This document shows, piece by piece, positions 48,523 to 57,293 of a stretch of 64,000 bases of DNA (positions within the stretch are counted from its first letter, which is position 1; every line of letters starts with the position of its first letter). Source of the DNA: Mucilaginibacter polytrichastri (GTDB lineage Bacteria; Bacteroidota; Bacteroidia; Sphingobacteriales; Sphingobacteriaceae). Below the pieces are notes generated by a model. It worked only from the letters and a program-made list of their open reading frames with translations, was not told the DNA's origin and searched no databases. Where the stretch lies: the NCBI RefSeq assembly GCF_001911425.1, contig NZ_MPPL01000001.1:2925151-2989150 (forward strand). The letters run 5' to 3'. Both the position numbers and the translations under genes were made by a program.

Positions 48523-49371
48523 TTATAGCAATGAGCTGACAAGTAGCTGTGAGTATTCGTGCTGCGGGTCTTGTAAAATCTGGTCGGTTAAACCGCTCTC
48601 TACAATGCGGCCGTTCTTCATCACAATGGTTCGGTCGGTCAGCATGCGGATCACCGACAAGTCATGCGACACCACGATCATGGCGATACCCAGGTCCTGC
48701 TGCAACTCGCGGATCAGGTCCAAAACTTTAGCTTGTACCGATACATCCAAACCTGTAGTAACCTCATCCAAAAATAAGAGCGGCGGGTTGTTGGCTATGG
48801 CTTTAGAGATCTGCACACGCTGCTGCATGCCACCGCTAAAATTGGCCGGGCGGTCATCCATACGTAGTACAGGCACTTCCGTTTTATTGAGTAAGTCTGA
48901 AGCTCGCCCGCGGATTTCGCCCACATGGTAGTTACCTGCCATAATTAGTTTTTCGGCAATGTTACCGCCCGATGTAAAGTTGAAATTCAGACCGTCGCGC
49001 GGGTTCTGATAAACCATTCCCATCAGGTTATTGCGTATAAAGCGTTTCTTCTGGTTCGATTCGCTTAGCATATCTATCGAGCCATCGGCATAAGGCTTAA
49101 GCCAGGCAGCGCCGCCGGTTTTCTCCATATCAAAGTACAGCAGCTTTACCACGGTACTTTTACCCGAGCCGCTTTCGCCTACTATGCCCAGCACTTCGCC
49201 GGGATAAAGATCGAAGCTGATATCGGCACAGGCCACAATGCTATCCGTTTCGGGGCAAATGTTGGAGTTAAATTTGGGGCCGGTTTGGTCTACCGTATTT
49301 TCATTGGGTTCACCGTAAATTTTGGTGAGGTTGGTTACGCGCAGCAACCAGTTGTCGGCATTACGGCTCAT
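48523..49371 (-). CDS. phnK: PhnK, C-P lyase system ATP-binding protein
   Basis: VGESGSGKSTVVKLLYFD, YQNPRDGLNFNFTSGGNIAEKLIMAG, FSGGMQQRVQISKAIANNPPLLFLDEVTTGLD. Confidence 0.95.
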   Translation of the reverse strand: MSRNADNWLLRVTNLTKIYGEPNENTVDQTGPKFNSNICPETDSIVACADISFDLYPGEVLGIVGESGSGKSTVVKLLYFDMEKTGGAAWLKPYADGSIDMLSESNQKKRFIRNNLMGMVYQNPRDGLNFNFTSGGNIAEKLIMAGNYHVGEIRGRASDLLNKTEVPVLRMDDRPANFSGGMQQRVQISKAIANNPPLLFLDEVTTGLDVSVQAKVLDLIRELQQDLGIAMIVVSHDLSVIRMLTDRTIVMKNGRIVESGLTDQILQDPQHEYSQLLVSSLL

Positions 49372-50264
49372 GATTGCAGTTGCTTGATGTATTTATTTTC
49401 GTGTTGTTTGGGCGATTCTTTTTCCACCAGCTTATCCAGAAAATTGCTGTCGTTGATGATGAAGTGCTTAGAACCATCATCGAAATACAATTCATCTAAA
49501 AAAGCTTTTTTATAACCTGTTTTATAGCATTCGGTACCCTTAAAATCTTCGGTATGGAATTTCACATCCTCAAACTCCAGCGCCTCTACGGTGGTGTATG
49601 GCGGCACGGCGTACAACCTTTTTTCGCGGCCGGCACCAAATAGGTGTAAAGCTTTAGATTGATTTAAATTCGGCACATCCCATCTTGGTATTGGCGATGG
49701 CGCCATAATATAACGCTTGTTAACCTTTACCGGGTAACCGGCGCCCAGCATAATATCGCCGCTGCGCACATAAGATTCATATAACGATACCCACATTTTG
49801 GCATAATCGGCCTCGCCGTGCATTTGGCGGGTGCGGTATTCGTAACGCTCTACACTGCGCAGTGGCTCGGGTTGCGGTACCTGGTATACAAAGATTTGAT
49901 TTTCGGTCAGTTCTTCTTCGGTAATGCGGTGGCGGGTTTGTATAAGGGTGGCTTCCGAGGTATCGTAAGTGGTTTGGCAGTTAGTCATCTGGTGTACAAA
50001 CTCGCGTAGGTTGCAGGCATTAACACTGGCATCGCTACCCTGATCAATAATTTTGAATATATCCTCACGGCCAATGATCGCTAACGTTACATGCAAACCT
50101 CCTGTGCCCCAACCCCTGGCAATGGGCATCTCGGGCGATGAATAGGGCACCTGGTAACCCGGTATAGCAACAGCCTTCAAGAGTTTGCGCCTAATCTCTT
50201 TTTTTGTAGCCTCATCAATAAAGGCAAAGTTGTACTTGTTAGCGTACTTTATATTTTCAACCAT
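49368..50264 (-). CDS. phnJ: PhnJ-family C-P lyase subunit with atypical cysteine-poor C-terminus
   Basis: KAVAIPGYQVPYSSPEMPIARGWGTGGLHVT, ATLIQTRHRI, YPVKVNKRYIMAPSPIPRWD, LFGAGREKRLYAVPP; ATGA overlap with phnK. Confidence 0.95.
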   Translation of the reverse strand: MVENIKYANKYNFAFIDEATKKEIRRKLLKAVAIPGYQVPYSSPEMPIARGWGTGGLHVTLAIIGREDIFKIIDQGSDASVNACNLREFVHQMTNCQTTYDTSEATLIQTRHRITEEELTENQIFVYQVPQPEPLRSVERYEYRTRQMHGEADYAKMWVSLYESYVRSGDIMLGAGYPVKVNKRYIMAPSPIPRWDVPNLNQSKALHLFGAGREKRLYAVPPYTTVEALEFEDVKFHTEDFKGTECYKTGYKKAFLDELYFDDGSKHFIINDSNFLDKLVEKESPKQHENKYIKQLQS

Positions 50265-50266
50265 GT

Positions 50267-51397
50267 TTAAACTGATTGTAATTGAGGTGATTGGATAGCC
50301 TGTTCAGTCGGCTTTTCGGCACTCCGCTCAACAGCTCCGCGAATGTTTTTTAATTCGGACTGGAAGGTTACGTAATGCGGCAATTTGAGGTGGTTTACAA
50401 AACCCATAGATTCGATACCCTCGGTATGGTACAGTACAAATTCCTGGTCGTTAGCCGGCGAGTTCACATCGGGTGTACGCATGGCGGTGTCCAGAATGCC
50501 CATACAGATTACCTTGGTATCGTTCTGCCCAAAACATAAACCATATCCAATATTGTAATAAGGGGCTGATTTTTTTTTGGCCGATTTTCCGGCTGAAATT
50601 GTTTCGGCCTCGGTTACTTCTATTTTACCAATATAGCGCGAGCGGCCTGTGGCATCTTTTACTTTTACCTTTACAGCGCCATATCTTAGCTCGCCCACTG
50701 TTGGGTGCACACTGCCAAAGCCGCGCATGCTGGCATAACCCAGGGCCATTAAGCCGCCGGTTTCGGCACGGGCCAGCATCTGCAACCTTGCCGAACGCGG
50801 GGCCGGAAATTTGATCGCCTCGCGGGTAATATCTTTCAGTGTGCGGTCTTCATCGGGGTCGATAGGTTTTAGCAAACCTTCGTTTTTTAACAGATCAATT
50901 ACTTTGGCGAACGTAGTGATCTCCGCCAGTTTATCGCTGTTTACCGGCACCTTAAAATCGGTTAGGAACTTCTTAATCGCTTCCTGATCTTCAAATGCTT
51001 TGGTGGTATCCAGAATGCGCTGGGTATAGTCACGTGTCGGACCGAGAATTTGCCCACCCGGGATCTCGCGAAACGATGCCGAGATTTTGCGGCGCACAAA
51101 CATCTCGCGGGTATTAATCGCTTCCGAATAGTATTTGCGTTGTAAAGTTGCGCGAAAAGCACGTAATATAAAAGCAGCTTCAAAAACTTCGCCTTCGGCT
51201 TGCTTTAGGGCAATGGCGGCATACTCGGGTGCATAAACACCTCCCTCGCCCATTACTTTATCAACTGCCATGCGCAGCTGCGTTCTTATTTGTTTAATAT
51301 CAAGCGGCGTGGTAGCATCCTTCAGCCTGTAAAACTCAACTAATTGCTGTGAGTTATGTATGGCATCGGTACCACCTTTTACTGCAACGTATCCCAT
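50267..51397 (-). CDS. phnI: PhnI, C-P lyase core subunit
   Basis: MGYVAVKGGTDAI, SARLQMLARAETGGLMALGYASMRGFGSVHPTVGELR, GFVNHLKLPHYVTFQSEL. Confidence 0.96.
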   Translation of the reverse strand: MGYVAVKGGTDAIHNSQQLVEFYRLKDATTPLDIKQIRTQLRMAVDKVMGEGGVYAPEYAAIALKQAEGEVFEAAFILRAFRATLQRKYYSEAINTREMFVRRKISASFREIPGGQILGPTRDYTQRILDTTKAFEDQEAIKKFLTDFKVPVNSDKLAEITTFAKVIDLLKNEGLLKPIDPDEDRTLKDITREAIKFPAPRSARLQMLARAETGGLMALGYASMRGFGSVHPTVGELRYGAVKVKVKDATGRSRYIGKIEVTEAETISAGKSAKKKSAPYYNIGYGLCFGQNDTKVICMGILDTAMRTPDVNSPANDQEFVLYHTEGIESMGFVNHLKLPHYVTFQSELKNIRGAVERSAEKPTEQAIQSPQLQSV

Positions 51398-51408
51398 AGG
51401 GTGATTGG

Positions 51409-52041
51409 TTAATTGTAATAAGGCTGATTGTCTGTTTCCGCCAGTTCGTAAGTAAAATCATTACTCCGGGGGATGCAGATCATGTTGTTTTCGAGATCCG
51501 TTAGTACCAGGTCTATCCCTAACGGAAACTCATAGTTCTGCTCTCTTACTGCATCCAGTATGGCGTGGTTTAAACCGGTAACATAAACCGTTTCTATAGT
51601 TTTTACACCGGGCCCTTTCAGGTTAAGCTGTATGGAATCTGCAGTTTCGTCTATACTGATGTTTAATACGTCAACTACAATGGTGGCGCTGTCTTCGGGG
51701 TAAGGCAGGGTTCCAATTTTAAGTTCTGCTATAAAACCTGCGCTTTGGTCGCCTTTTACAAAAACGAAGTCTGCCTTTTGCAGGGTTTCAATTTTGGCAG
51801 TGGTATGCAGGGTGATAAATTCTTCTATATCATTGCTTAATTCACCAATGGCACAAAAACTGGCATCGGTATTTAGCAGCGAGAAGGCAATAAGCGTACT
51901 TGCTTTGCTGATACCGGCCGTCATCCTTATATCCAGATCTGGGATCACATTGATCTTACCCGGCCTGGCCATGCTATCTAATATCAAACGAAAATGCTCC
52001 TGGGCATCAAATATTTCGTCGTAAATTATTTCGCTTTGCAT
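51409..52041 (-). CDS. phnH: PhnH, C-P lyase core subunit
   Basis: YDEIFDAQEHFRLILDSMARPGKI, FPLGIDLVLTD; synteny. Confidence 0.94.
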   Translation of the reverse strand: MQSEIIYDEIFDAQEHFRLILDSMARPGKINVIPDLDIRMTAGISKASTLIAFSLLNTDASFCAIGELSNDIEEFITLHTTAKIETLQKADFVFVKGDQSAGFIAELKIGTLPYPEDSATIVVDVLNISIDETADSIQLNLKGPGVKTIETVYVTGLNHAILDAVREQNYEFPLGIDLVLTDLENNMICIPRSNDFTYELAETDNQPYYN

Positions 52042-52042
52042 A

Positions 52043-52462
52043 TTAATCTTGTTCCATTAGTTTAAAGTCAACCTTGGTACGCAGTATTAAATCGTTCTCT
52101 ATTTTGGCGTTATGCTCAATAATTGCAGCTTGCTGAGACAGGAAATCAGCAACCGGCTGCATAGGTACGTCGCTTAGTTGGCTGTAAGCATCTATAAAGG
52201 CAATACAATAAGCGCGTACCGGTTCATCGCCCAGGCAAATACCTATACCGCGGGTGCCATTAACTAACAATTCGCATTCGGTAGTAAGGGCTTCGCCTAA
52301 ATAAAAGGGTTGAAATTCTACAGAGTCTTCTGCCTGTATCATGGTCATGCATAAGGCCGGTTGTTTTACCAGTTGCACTTCTACCGTTGTTTCGAGCGTT
52401 ACCACAAAGGCTTCCAGTAGTTGTAACTCGCATTCGCACAGTATATAATCCTGATCTTGCAT
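52043..52462 (-). CDS. phnG: PhnG, C-P lyase core subunit
   Basis: FQPFYLGEALTTECELLVNGTRGIGICLGDEPVRAYCIAFIDA; start set at MQDQDYILCE. Confidence 0.9.
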   Translation of the reverse strand: MQDQDYILCECELQLLEAFVVTLETTVEVQLVKQPALCMTMIQAEDSVEFQPFYLGEALTTECELLVNGTRGIGICLGDEPVRAYCIAFIDAYSQLSDVPMQPVADFLSQQAAIIEHNAKIENDLILRTKVDFKLMEQD

Positions 52463-52482
52463 TGGGGTTCGATTATTTATTT

Positions 52483-52520
52483 CAAAAGTACCCGGCAATT
52501 ATTTGCACTTAATTAGTGCA
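52483..52520 (-). promoter_or_regulatory. Candidate phn operon promoter and operator palindrome
   Basis: Minus strand TACTTTTG (TAnnTTTG) at 52490-52483, with near-perfect palindrome TGCACTTAATTAGTGCA at 52504-52520. Confidence 0.45.
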
Positions 52521-52623
52521 GAAATATTGTTTTGTTAGCAAACCGTTAGAATGGATTATTAGCGAATGATGAGCAATTAGAAGAAAAGTACCACTCTTTC
52601 GTAAGGGGTTGGGGAGTGGGCGA

Positions 52624-53343
52624 CTATGCCAGCTCGAATTTATTACCATTAAAACGGTAACCTATGGAGCGTACGGTTTCTATGGCATCCTTATAAATAC
52701 CTAGTTTTTTGCGCAGGCCCACAATTTGCACATCGGTAGATCGCTCTGTGGCAAAATATTGCGGGCCGTTAATTTTTTCGATGATCTGGTTGCGCGAAAA
52801 AACCTTGCCGGGGTATTTGGCAATTAGTTCCAGTAATTTAAACTCGCCCATGGTAAGGTCGAGCACGGCACTGTTCAAAAATACTTTATAACTAATCAGG
52901 TCTATCTTTAAAGCACCGAATTCGAGGTATTCCCTGCCATCATTCCTGGCCGGCATCAATTGCGCTGCGTCTGTACGGCGAAGGATCTTTTTAACCCGCG
53001 TCAGCATTTCTTTTACCCGCAGGGGCTTAACCAGGTAATCATCAGCGCCAACTTCCAGGGCGGTTACGGCATCTATCTCATCATTCTTACCCGTCAGCAT
53101 CACCAAAGGGATATCTTTTGTAGCAGGGCTTAGCTTAAGGTTTTTACATAATTCGAGGCCATCCATTTCGGGCAGCATCCAGTCGGTAACTACCAGATCG
53201 GTGTTTTCGTTGGTGATGTATTTGAGTGCATCTACCGCGGTAAAAAAGAATTTCACCTCGTACCCTTCTTTCACAAAATTGTACTTAAGCAGCTCCAGCA
53301 CATCGTAATGATCGTCAATAATAACCAGCCTGTTTTTCCTCAT
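52624..53343 (-). CDS. OmpR/PhoB-type response regulator
   Basis: RLVIIDDHYDVLELL, DLVVTDWMLPEMDGLEL, VMLTGKNDEIDAVTALEVGADDYLVKPL; winged-helix C-terminus. Confidence 0.95.
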   Translation of the reverse strand: MRKNRLVIIDDHYDVLELLKYNFVKEGYEVKFFFTAVDALKYITNENTDLVVTDWMLPEMDGLELCKNLKLSPATKDIPLVMLTGKNDEIDAVTALEVGADDYLVKPLRVKEMLTRVKKILRRTDAAQLMPARNDGREYLEFGALKIDLISYKVFLNSAVLDLTMGEFKLLELIAKYPGKVFSRNQIIEKINGPQYFATERSTDVQIVGLRKKLGIYKDAIETVRSIGYRFNGNKFELA

Positions 53344-53507
53344 CGCAATTTGTTTAAGCGGTACATCCCGAAGCTTTTACTGCCCCTATTAAATTACAGT
53401 ATAATATTACCGCTATAACTTGAAGCTAACTTTAGCCAAATATTAAATTCTGATAAGAAATGGCCATTTACTGTTAAATTATTATACCAAAAGTGCTTTA
53501 ATAGCCA

Positions 53508-53529
53508 TTGGCTAACATTTGGCTAACAA
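53508..53529 (+). promoter_or_regulatory. Candidate Pho-box-like 11-bp tandem repeat in the divergent intergenic region
   Basis: TTGGCTAACAT TTGGCTAACAA. Confidence 0.55.
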
Positions 53530-53661
53530 TTACAGGGTGTACCCCCTAATTTATGTTGTGCTTTAATTCAAAACCCGATTTTAACAAACAAATAACATGA
53601 GGCTAATTAATATCGAATACCTGATTTACACTTTTACAGTAAATAATAAGCACAGTACTAC

Positions 53662-54438
53662 ATGCAGATACAAATTGTTACCCTTAATACCTGGAAGTGC
53701 GATGGCGACTATTACAACCGCCGCCAATTGCTTGCCAACCAGCTTAAAGCCCTTACACCACACATTGTAGCCTGCCAGGAATGCTTTTTGACCGAAGACG
53801 AAAAGGTAGACACCCTGCGTTTTTTGGCCGAAGAACTGGACATGTATTACCACTTTACCCCTGCCCGCCTGAAGCCCCGATTGTTAGGCGATGATGAGGT
53901 GAACAGTTACTCGGGGCTGGGTGTGCTCTCTGCCTTCCCTATTAAGGTGCTGGCAGCATTTGACCTGCCTTTTAATGAGGCCGATGGCGAACGCAAAGTG
54001 CAGCAGGTTAGTATTGAAATAACTGAGCATAAAAGGCTATTGTTAACTAATGTACACCTTACCCACTTACATAATGCCGCAACATTGCGTAAAAACCAGC
54101 TAACACAGATAGCCCATAAAACAGCCGGGAAAAACTTTGATTATAATATTATTTGCGGCGATTTTAACACCACACCCGATTCTGCAGAGCTAATTCATTT
54201 TAAAACACAATCAGAAGCTATTGATTGCTATGAAACCGGCGGCGGTAAGGCACCGAGAGTTAGCCTGAAAGAAAACGGAACAGAGCGAAATGTTGATTAC
54301 ATTTTTGCCTTACCCGCAGGCAGATTGAGTGAATACCCAAACGTAATAAAATCTGCCACGGTATTGAACCTTCCGGATGATTCTGGCATGTACGCCAGCG
54401 ACCATTTTGGTATAAGCACTACACTAAACACCGCTTAA
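53662..54438 (+). CDS. Endonuclease/exonuclease/phosphatase (EEP) family protein
   Basis: IVTLNTWKCDGDYYNR, IVACQECF, IICGDFNTTPDS, YASDHFGI. Confidence 0.92.
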   Translation: MQIQIVTLNTWKCDGDYYNRRQLLANQLKALTPHIVACQECFLTEDEKVDTLRFLAEELDMYYHFTPARLKPRLLGDDEVNSYSGLGVLSAFPIKVLAAFDLPFNEADGERKVQQVSIEITEHKRLLLTNVHLTHLHNAATLRKNQLTQIAHKTAGKNFDYNIICGDFNTTPDSAELIHFKTQSEAIDCYETGGGKAPRVSLKENGTERNVDYIFALPAGRLSEYPNVIKSATVLNLPDDSGMYASDHFGISTTLNTA

Positions 54439-54505
54439 ACACATGAAAAACAAAAACATTGCATCACCAATACTCCTTTAACAATTACCTTATTTTATAT
54501 TAAAA

Positions 54506-55060
54506 ATGGGCACCCTATTTTATATCGCCGGGGCATCCGGTGCAGGTAAAGACACTTTGATTAACTATTGCCGCAACCAGATTGACGGGATGTTACCGGT
54601 TATTTTTGCACATCGTTACATTACCCGCCCGGCCAATGCAGGCGGCGAAAACCATGTAAGCCTCAGCGAAGAAGAATTTAAACTACGCTTAAAAAATAGA
54701 CTGTTTGCCATGCACTGGGTAAGCCATGGTTTGTACTACGGTATAGGCATTGAAATAAACCTGTGGTTAAAAAACGACTTTAATGTGGTGATCAATGGCT
54801 CGCGCGAGTACCTGCCCATAGCCATGGAAAAATACCCTGCAATAAAACCCATATTGATAGAAGCAACTGCCGAAACGCTTAGGGAAAGACTGTTAAGACG
54901 TGGCCGCGAAGACAGCGAAAGCATTAACGAACGTATTAACCGTAGTAAAATGATTGATACCCACAGCGAACTGTTTACGAGCATACATAATGATGGACTG
55001 CTGGAAGATGCCGGAAATGAGCTACTGGCCACCTTGCTGCAAGCTGAAAGCATCCTTTAA
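54506..55060 (+). CDS. phnN: Ribose 1,5-bisphosphate phosphokinase
   Basis: LFYIAGASGAGKDTLINYCR, FAHRYITRPANAGGENHVSLSEEEF, HGLYYGIGIEINLWL, VINGSREYLP. Confidence 0.93.
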   Translation: MGTLFYIAGASGAGKDTLINYCRNQIDGMLPVIFAHRYITRPANAGGENHVSLSEEEFKLRLKNRLFAMHWVSHGLYYGIGIEINLWLKNDFNVVINGSREYLPIAMEKYPAIKPILIEATAETLRERLLRRGREDSESINERINRSKMIDTHSELFTSIHNDGLLEDAGNELLATLLQAESIL

Positions 55061-55113
55061 TTAGCTAAGCATAACAGGTTGTTAGTTTGTTCACTTAAAA
55101 AATCAGGATAAAA

Positions 55114-55375
55114 TTAAACACGATTTGATCGTTGAATAAGGTACCATAGGTTCCCGTACAAGTCCTTAAAGACTGTAACAGTACCGTAACTTTCAACTAA
55201 TGGATCGCGCACAAAAAGTGATGTTGTTAGCCTACATACGATTATAATCGCGGTAAAAATCTTCCGTATCCAGGAATAAAAAAACTCTTCCCACCACACT
55301 GGTTTCCAACACTTCCCTGCTGTTGCTCATTTGCAGCATTTGCAAGCAACACCCGGCAGAGCCGGGATTGAATTA
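55114..55375 (-). pseudogene. Decayed VOC/glyoxalase-family gene with frameshifts
   Basis: Minus-strand fragments in different frames: NPGSAG; VLLANAANEQQQGSVGNQCGG; GRVFLFLDTEDFYRDYNRM-stop; TTSLFVRDPLVESYGTVTVFKDLYGNLWYLIQR. Confidence 0.75.
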
Positions 55376-55731
55376 AAACCTGACCTTTTAAATAAGCAAC
55401 TCACTAGTAACCAAAATGTTACTTCCTTAATAACATTGGGTAATTTAATAGAATAATTATGGGCTGGCTTTATGAAATGACAATTAATGCCTGTGCTATA
55501 CTAACTGGACAGGCATTTTATTTTTAATTATGATTTATAAAGCGGAAAACAGGTTGGAGATAGTGTAAAAACCATACCTATAAATGAGGCAACATGATGT
55601 CGTAATTTGAAAATAAACTACAACCTTTAGTTAAATATTACATACTAAAAATGCTACCGTTTTATGTAATTTTAACTCAACCAATTTAACGTCGTTTATA
55701 CATTTTATACCGGCACCCAATTTCCATCAGG

Positions 55732-56343
55732 ATGAAAAGACTATTACCCGTATTATTCGTGAGTCTTTTTGCCATCGTGGCGCTGCATTCAAATGCGGCT
55801 GCACAGGCAAAAAAACAGGCATCACAAGTTAACAAGATCTTTAAAAACAAGAAACTGGTTAATGGCACGCCCCTTATCCCCGACTCATCTATCAACAAAG
55901 CCACATTTCTAAAACAATATACAGGCAACAAGGCCCTTTGGGATCGGGCTTTTGATTACCTGGCCAAAACAGATTTTGATAACACCGCACCCGGCAGGTA
56001 TGCCATTGCCGGCGATAGCGTATACGCCATTGTGATACAAGGCCCCACCAAAACGCCCGAACAAGCCAAATGGGAATCGCACCTCAAGTATATTGATTTT
56101 CAATGTGTGCTTAAAGATGCTGAAACAATGCAAACCGCCCCCATGAGTACGGCTACCATCAGCAACCCTTATGATGCTAAAACAGATAACATTAATTATA
56201 ATGCCACTACAGATGCATCATACACGGTTAAACCGGGGCAAATTTTATTGTTCTTTCCCGGGCAGGTGCACCGCGCCGGTTTAAAAACCGATGGTTACGA
56301 TACCGATAAAAGAGTAGTAGTTAAAATTATGGTCTCAAATTAA
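55732..56343 (+). CDS. Exported YhcH/YjgK/YiaL-family protein
   Basis: Signal peptide; WESHLKYIDFQCVLKDAETMQTAPM, FFPGQVHRAGL. Confidence 0.88.
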   Translation: MKRLLPVLFVSLFAIVALHSNAAAQAKKQASQVNKIFKNKKLVNGTPLIPDSSINKATFLKQYTGNKALWDRAFDYLAKTDFDNTAPGRYAIAGDSVYAIVIQGPTKTPEQAKWESHLKYIDFQCVLKDAETMQTAPMSTATISNPYDAKTDNINYNATTDASYTVKPGQILLFFPGQVHRAGLKTDGYDTDKRVVVKIMVSN

Positions 56344-56393
56344 ATGATTTCAAAATAACGGTTTCAAAAATAATTACGCCAATAATTATCATC

Positions 56394-57284
56394 ATGAAAG
56401 CAATCTTAAAAAAAACGACCACCACACCCGATCATTCATTCAATATCCACAAAGATGTGGGTGCAGCCATGCTAAGCTCGTGGCATTATCACCCCGAAAT
56501 AGAGTTACTGCTTATTAAGCGCAGCTCGGGCACCTGCCTCATCGGCGATTTTGTCGGCCCGTTTAAAAACAATGATGTATACCTTTTAGGGTCAAACCTG
56601 CCGCATACCTTCAGGCACGAAAGAAAATACCTGCACCGTACCGATGAAAAAATAGGCGAATCTGTAGTCGTGCTTTTTCAGCAGGAATTGTGGGGCAACT
56701 ATTTTTTAAGCCTGCCCGAAACCCAATGCCTGCTCCGCCTGCTCGAATCTGCCCGCCTGGGCTTACGTATTAAAGGCGAATCGCGCAGAAAAGTGGCTAA
56801 AATAATTGAAGAAATGATGCATGAATCGCCCACCAAAAGGATGATCCACCTGCTCTCGGCGCTCGAGATTATTGCATCCACCCAGGAGTACGAAACCATA
56901 TCCAGCAATGGCTTTTTCCACGAGGTTAACAGTCTCGATAAATCGCGGATTAACAGAATCTTCGAATACACCTTTAATAACTTTCAGCGCAAAATACTGG
57001 TAGAAGATGTTGCCGCGCTGATTGCCATGGGCAAGCATTCTTTTTGCCGGTACTTTAAAGCCAAAACCAAGAAAACTTACCTCGATTTTTTAATTGAAGT
57101 ACGCATTGGCCACGCCTGCCGACTGCTGGTTGAGCAAGACCTTAATGTAGCCGAAATTGGCTATTCCTGCGGATACAATAACATTTCGCACTTTTACCAC
57201 CAGTTTAAAACCATTACCAACAAACACCCGCTCGAGTACCGGTCGCACTATATCCGTAAAGAGCATACCTTAATAGCAGTATAA
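56394..57284 (+). CDS. AraC-family transcriptional regulator
   Basis: Cupin-like N-terminus; EDVAALIAMGKHSFCRYFKAKTKKTYLDFLIEVRIGHACRLL...VAEIGYSCGYNNISHFYHQFK. Confidence 0.95.
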   Translation: MKAILKKTTTTPDHSFNIHKDVGAAMLSSWHYHPEIELLLIKRSSGTCLIGDFVGPFKNNDVYLLGSNLPHTFRHERKYLHRTDEKIGESVVVLFQQELWGNYFLSLPETQCLLRLLESARLGLRIKGESRRKVAKIIEEMMHESPTKRMIHLLSALEIIASTQEYETISSNGFFHEVNSLDKSRINRIFEYTFNNFQRKILVEDVAALIAMGKHSFCRYFKAKTKKTYLDFLIEVRIGHACRLLVEQDLNVAEIGYSCGYNNISHFYHQFKTITNKHPLEYRSHYIRKEHTLIAV

Positions 57285-57293
57285 TTACACGAC

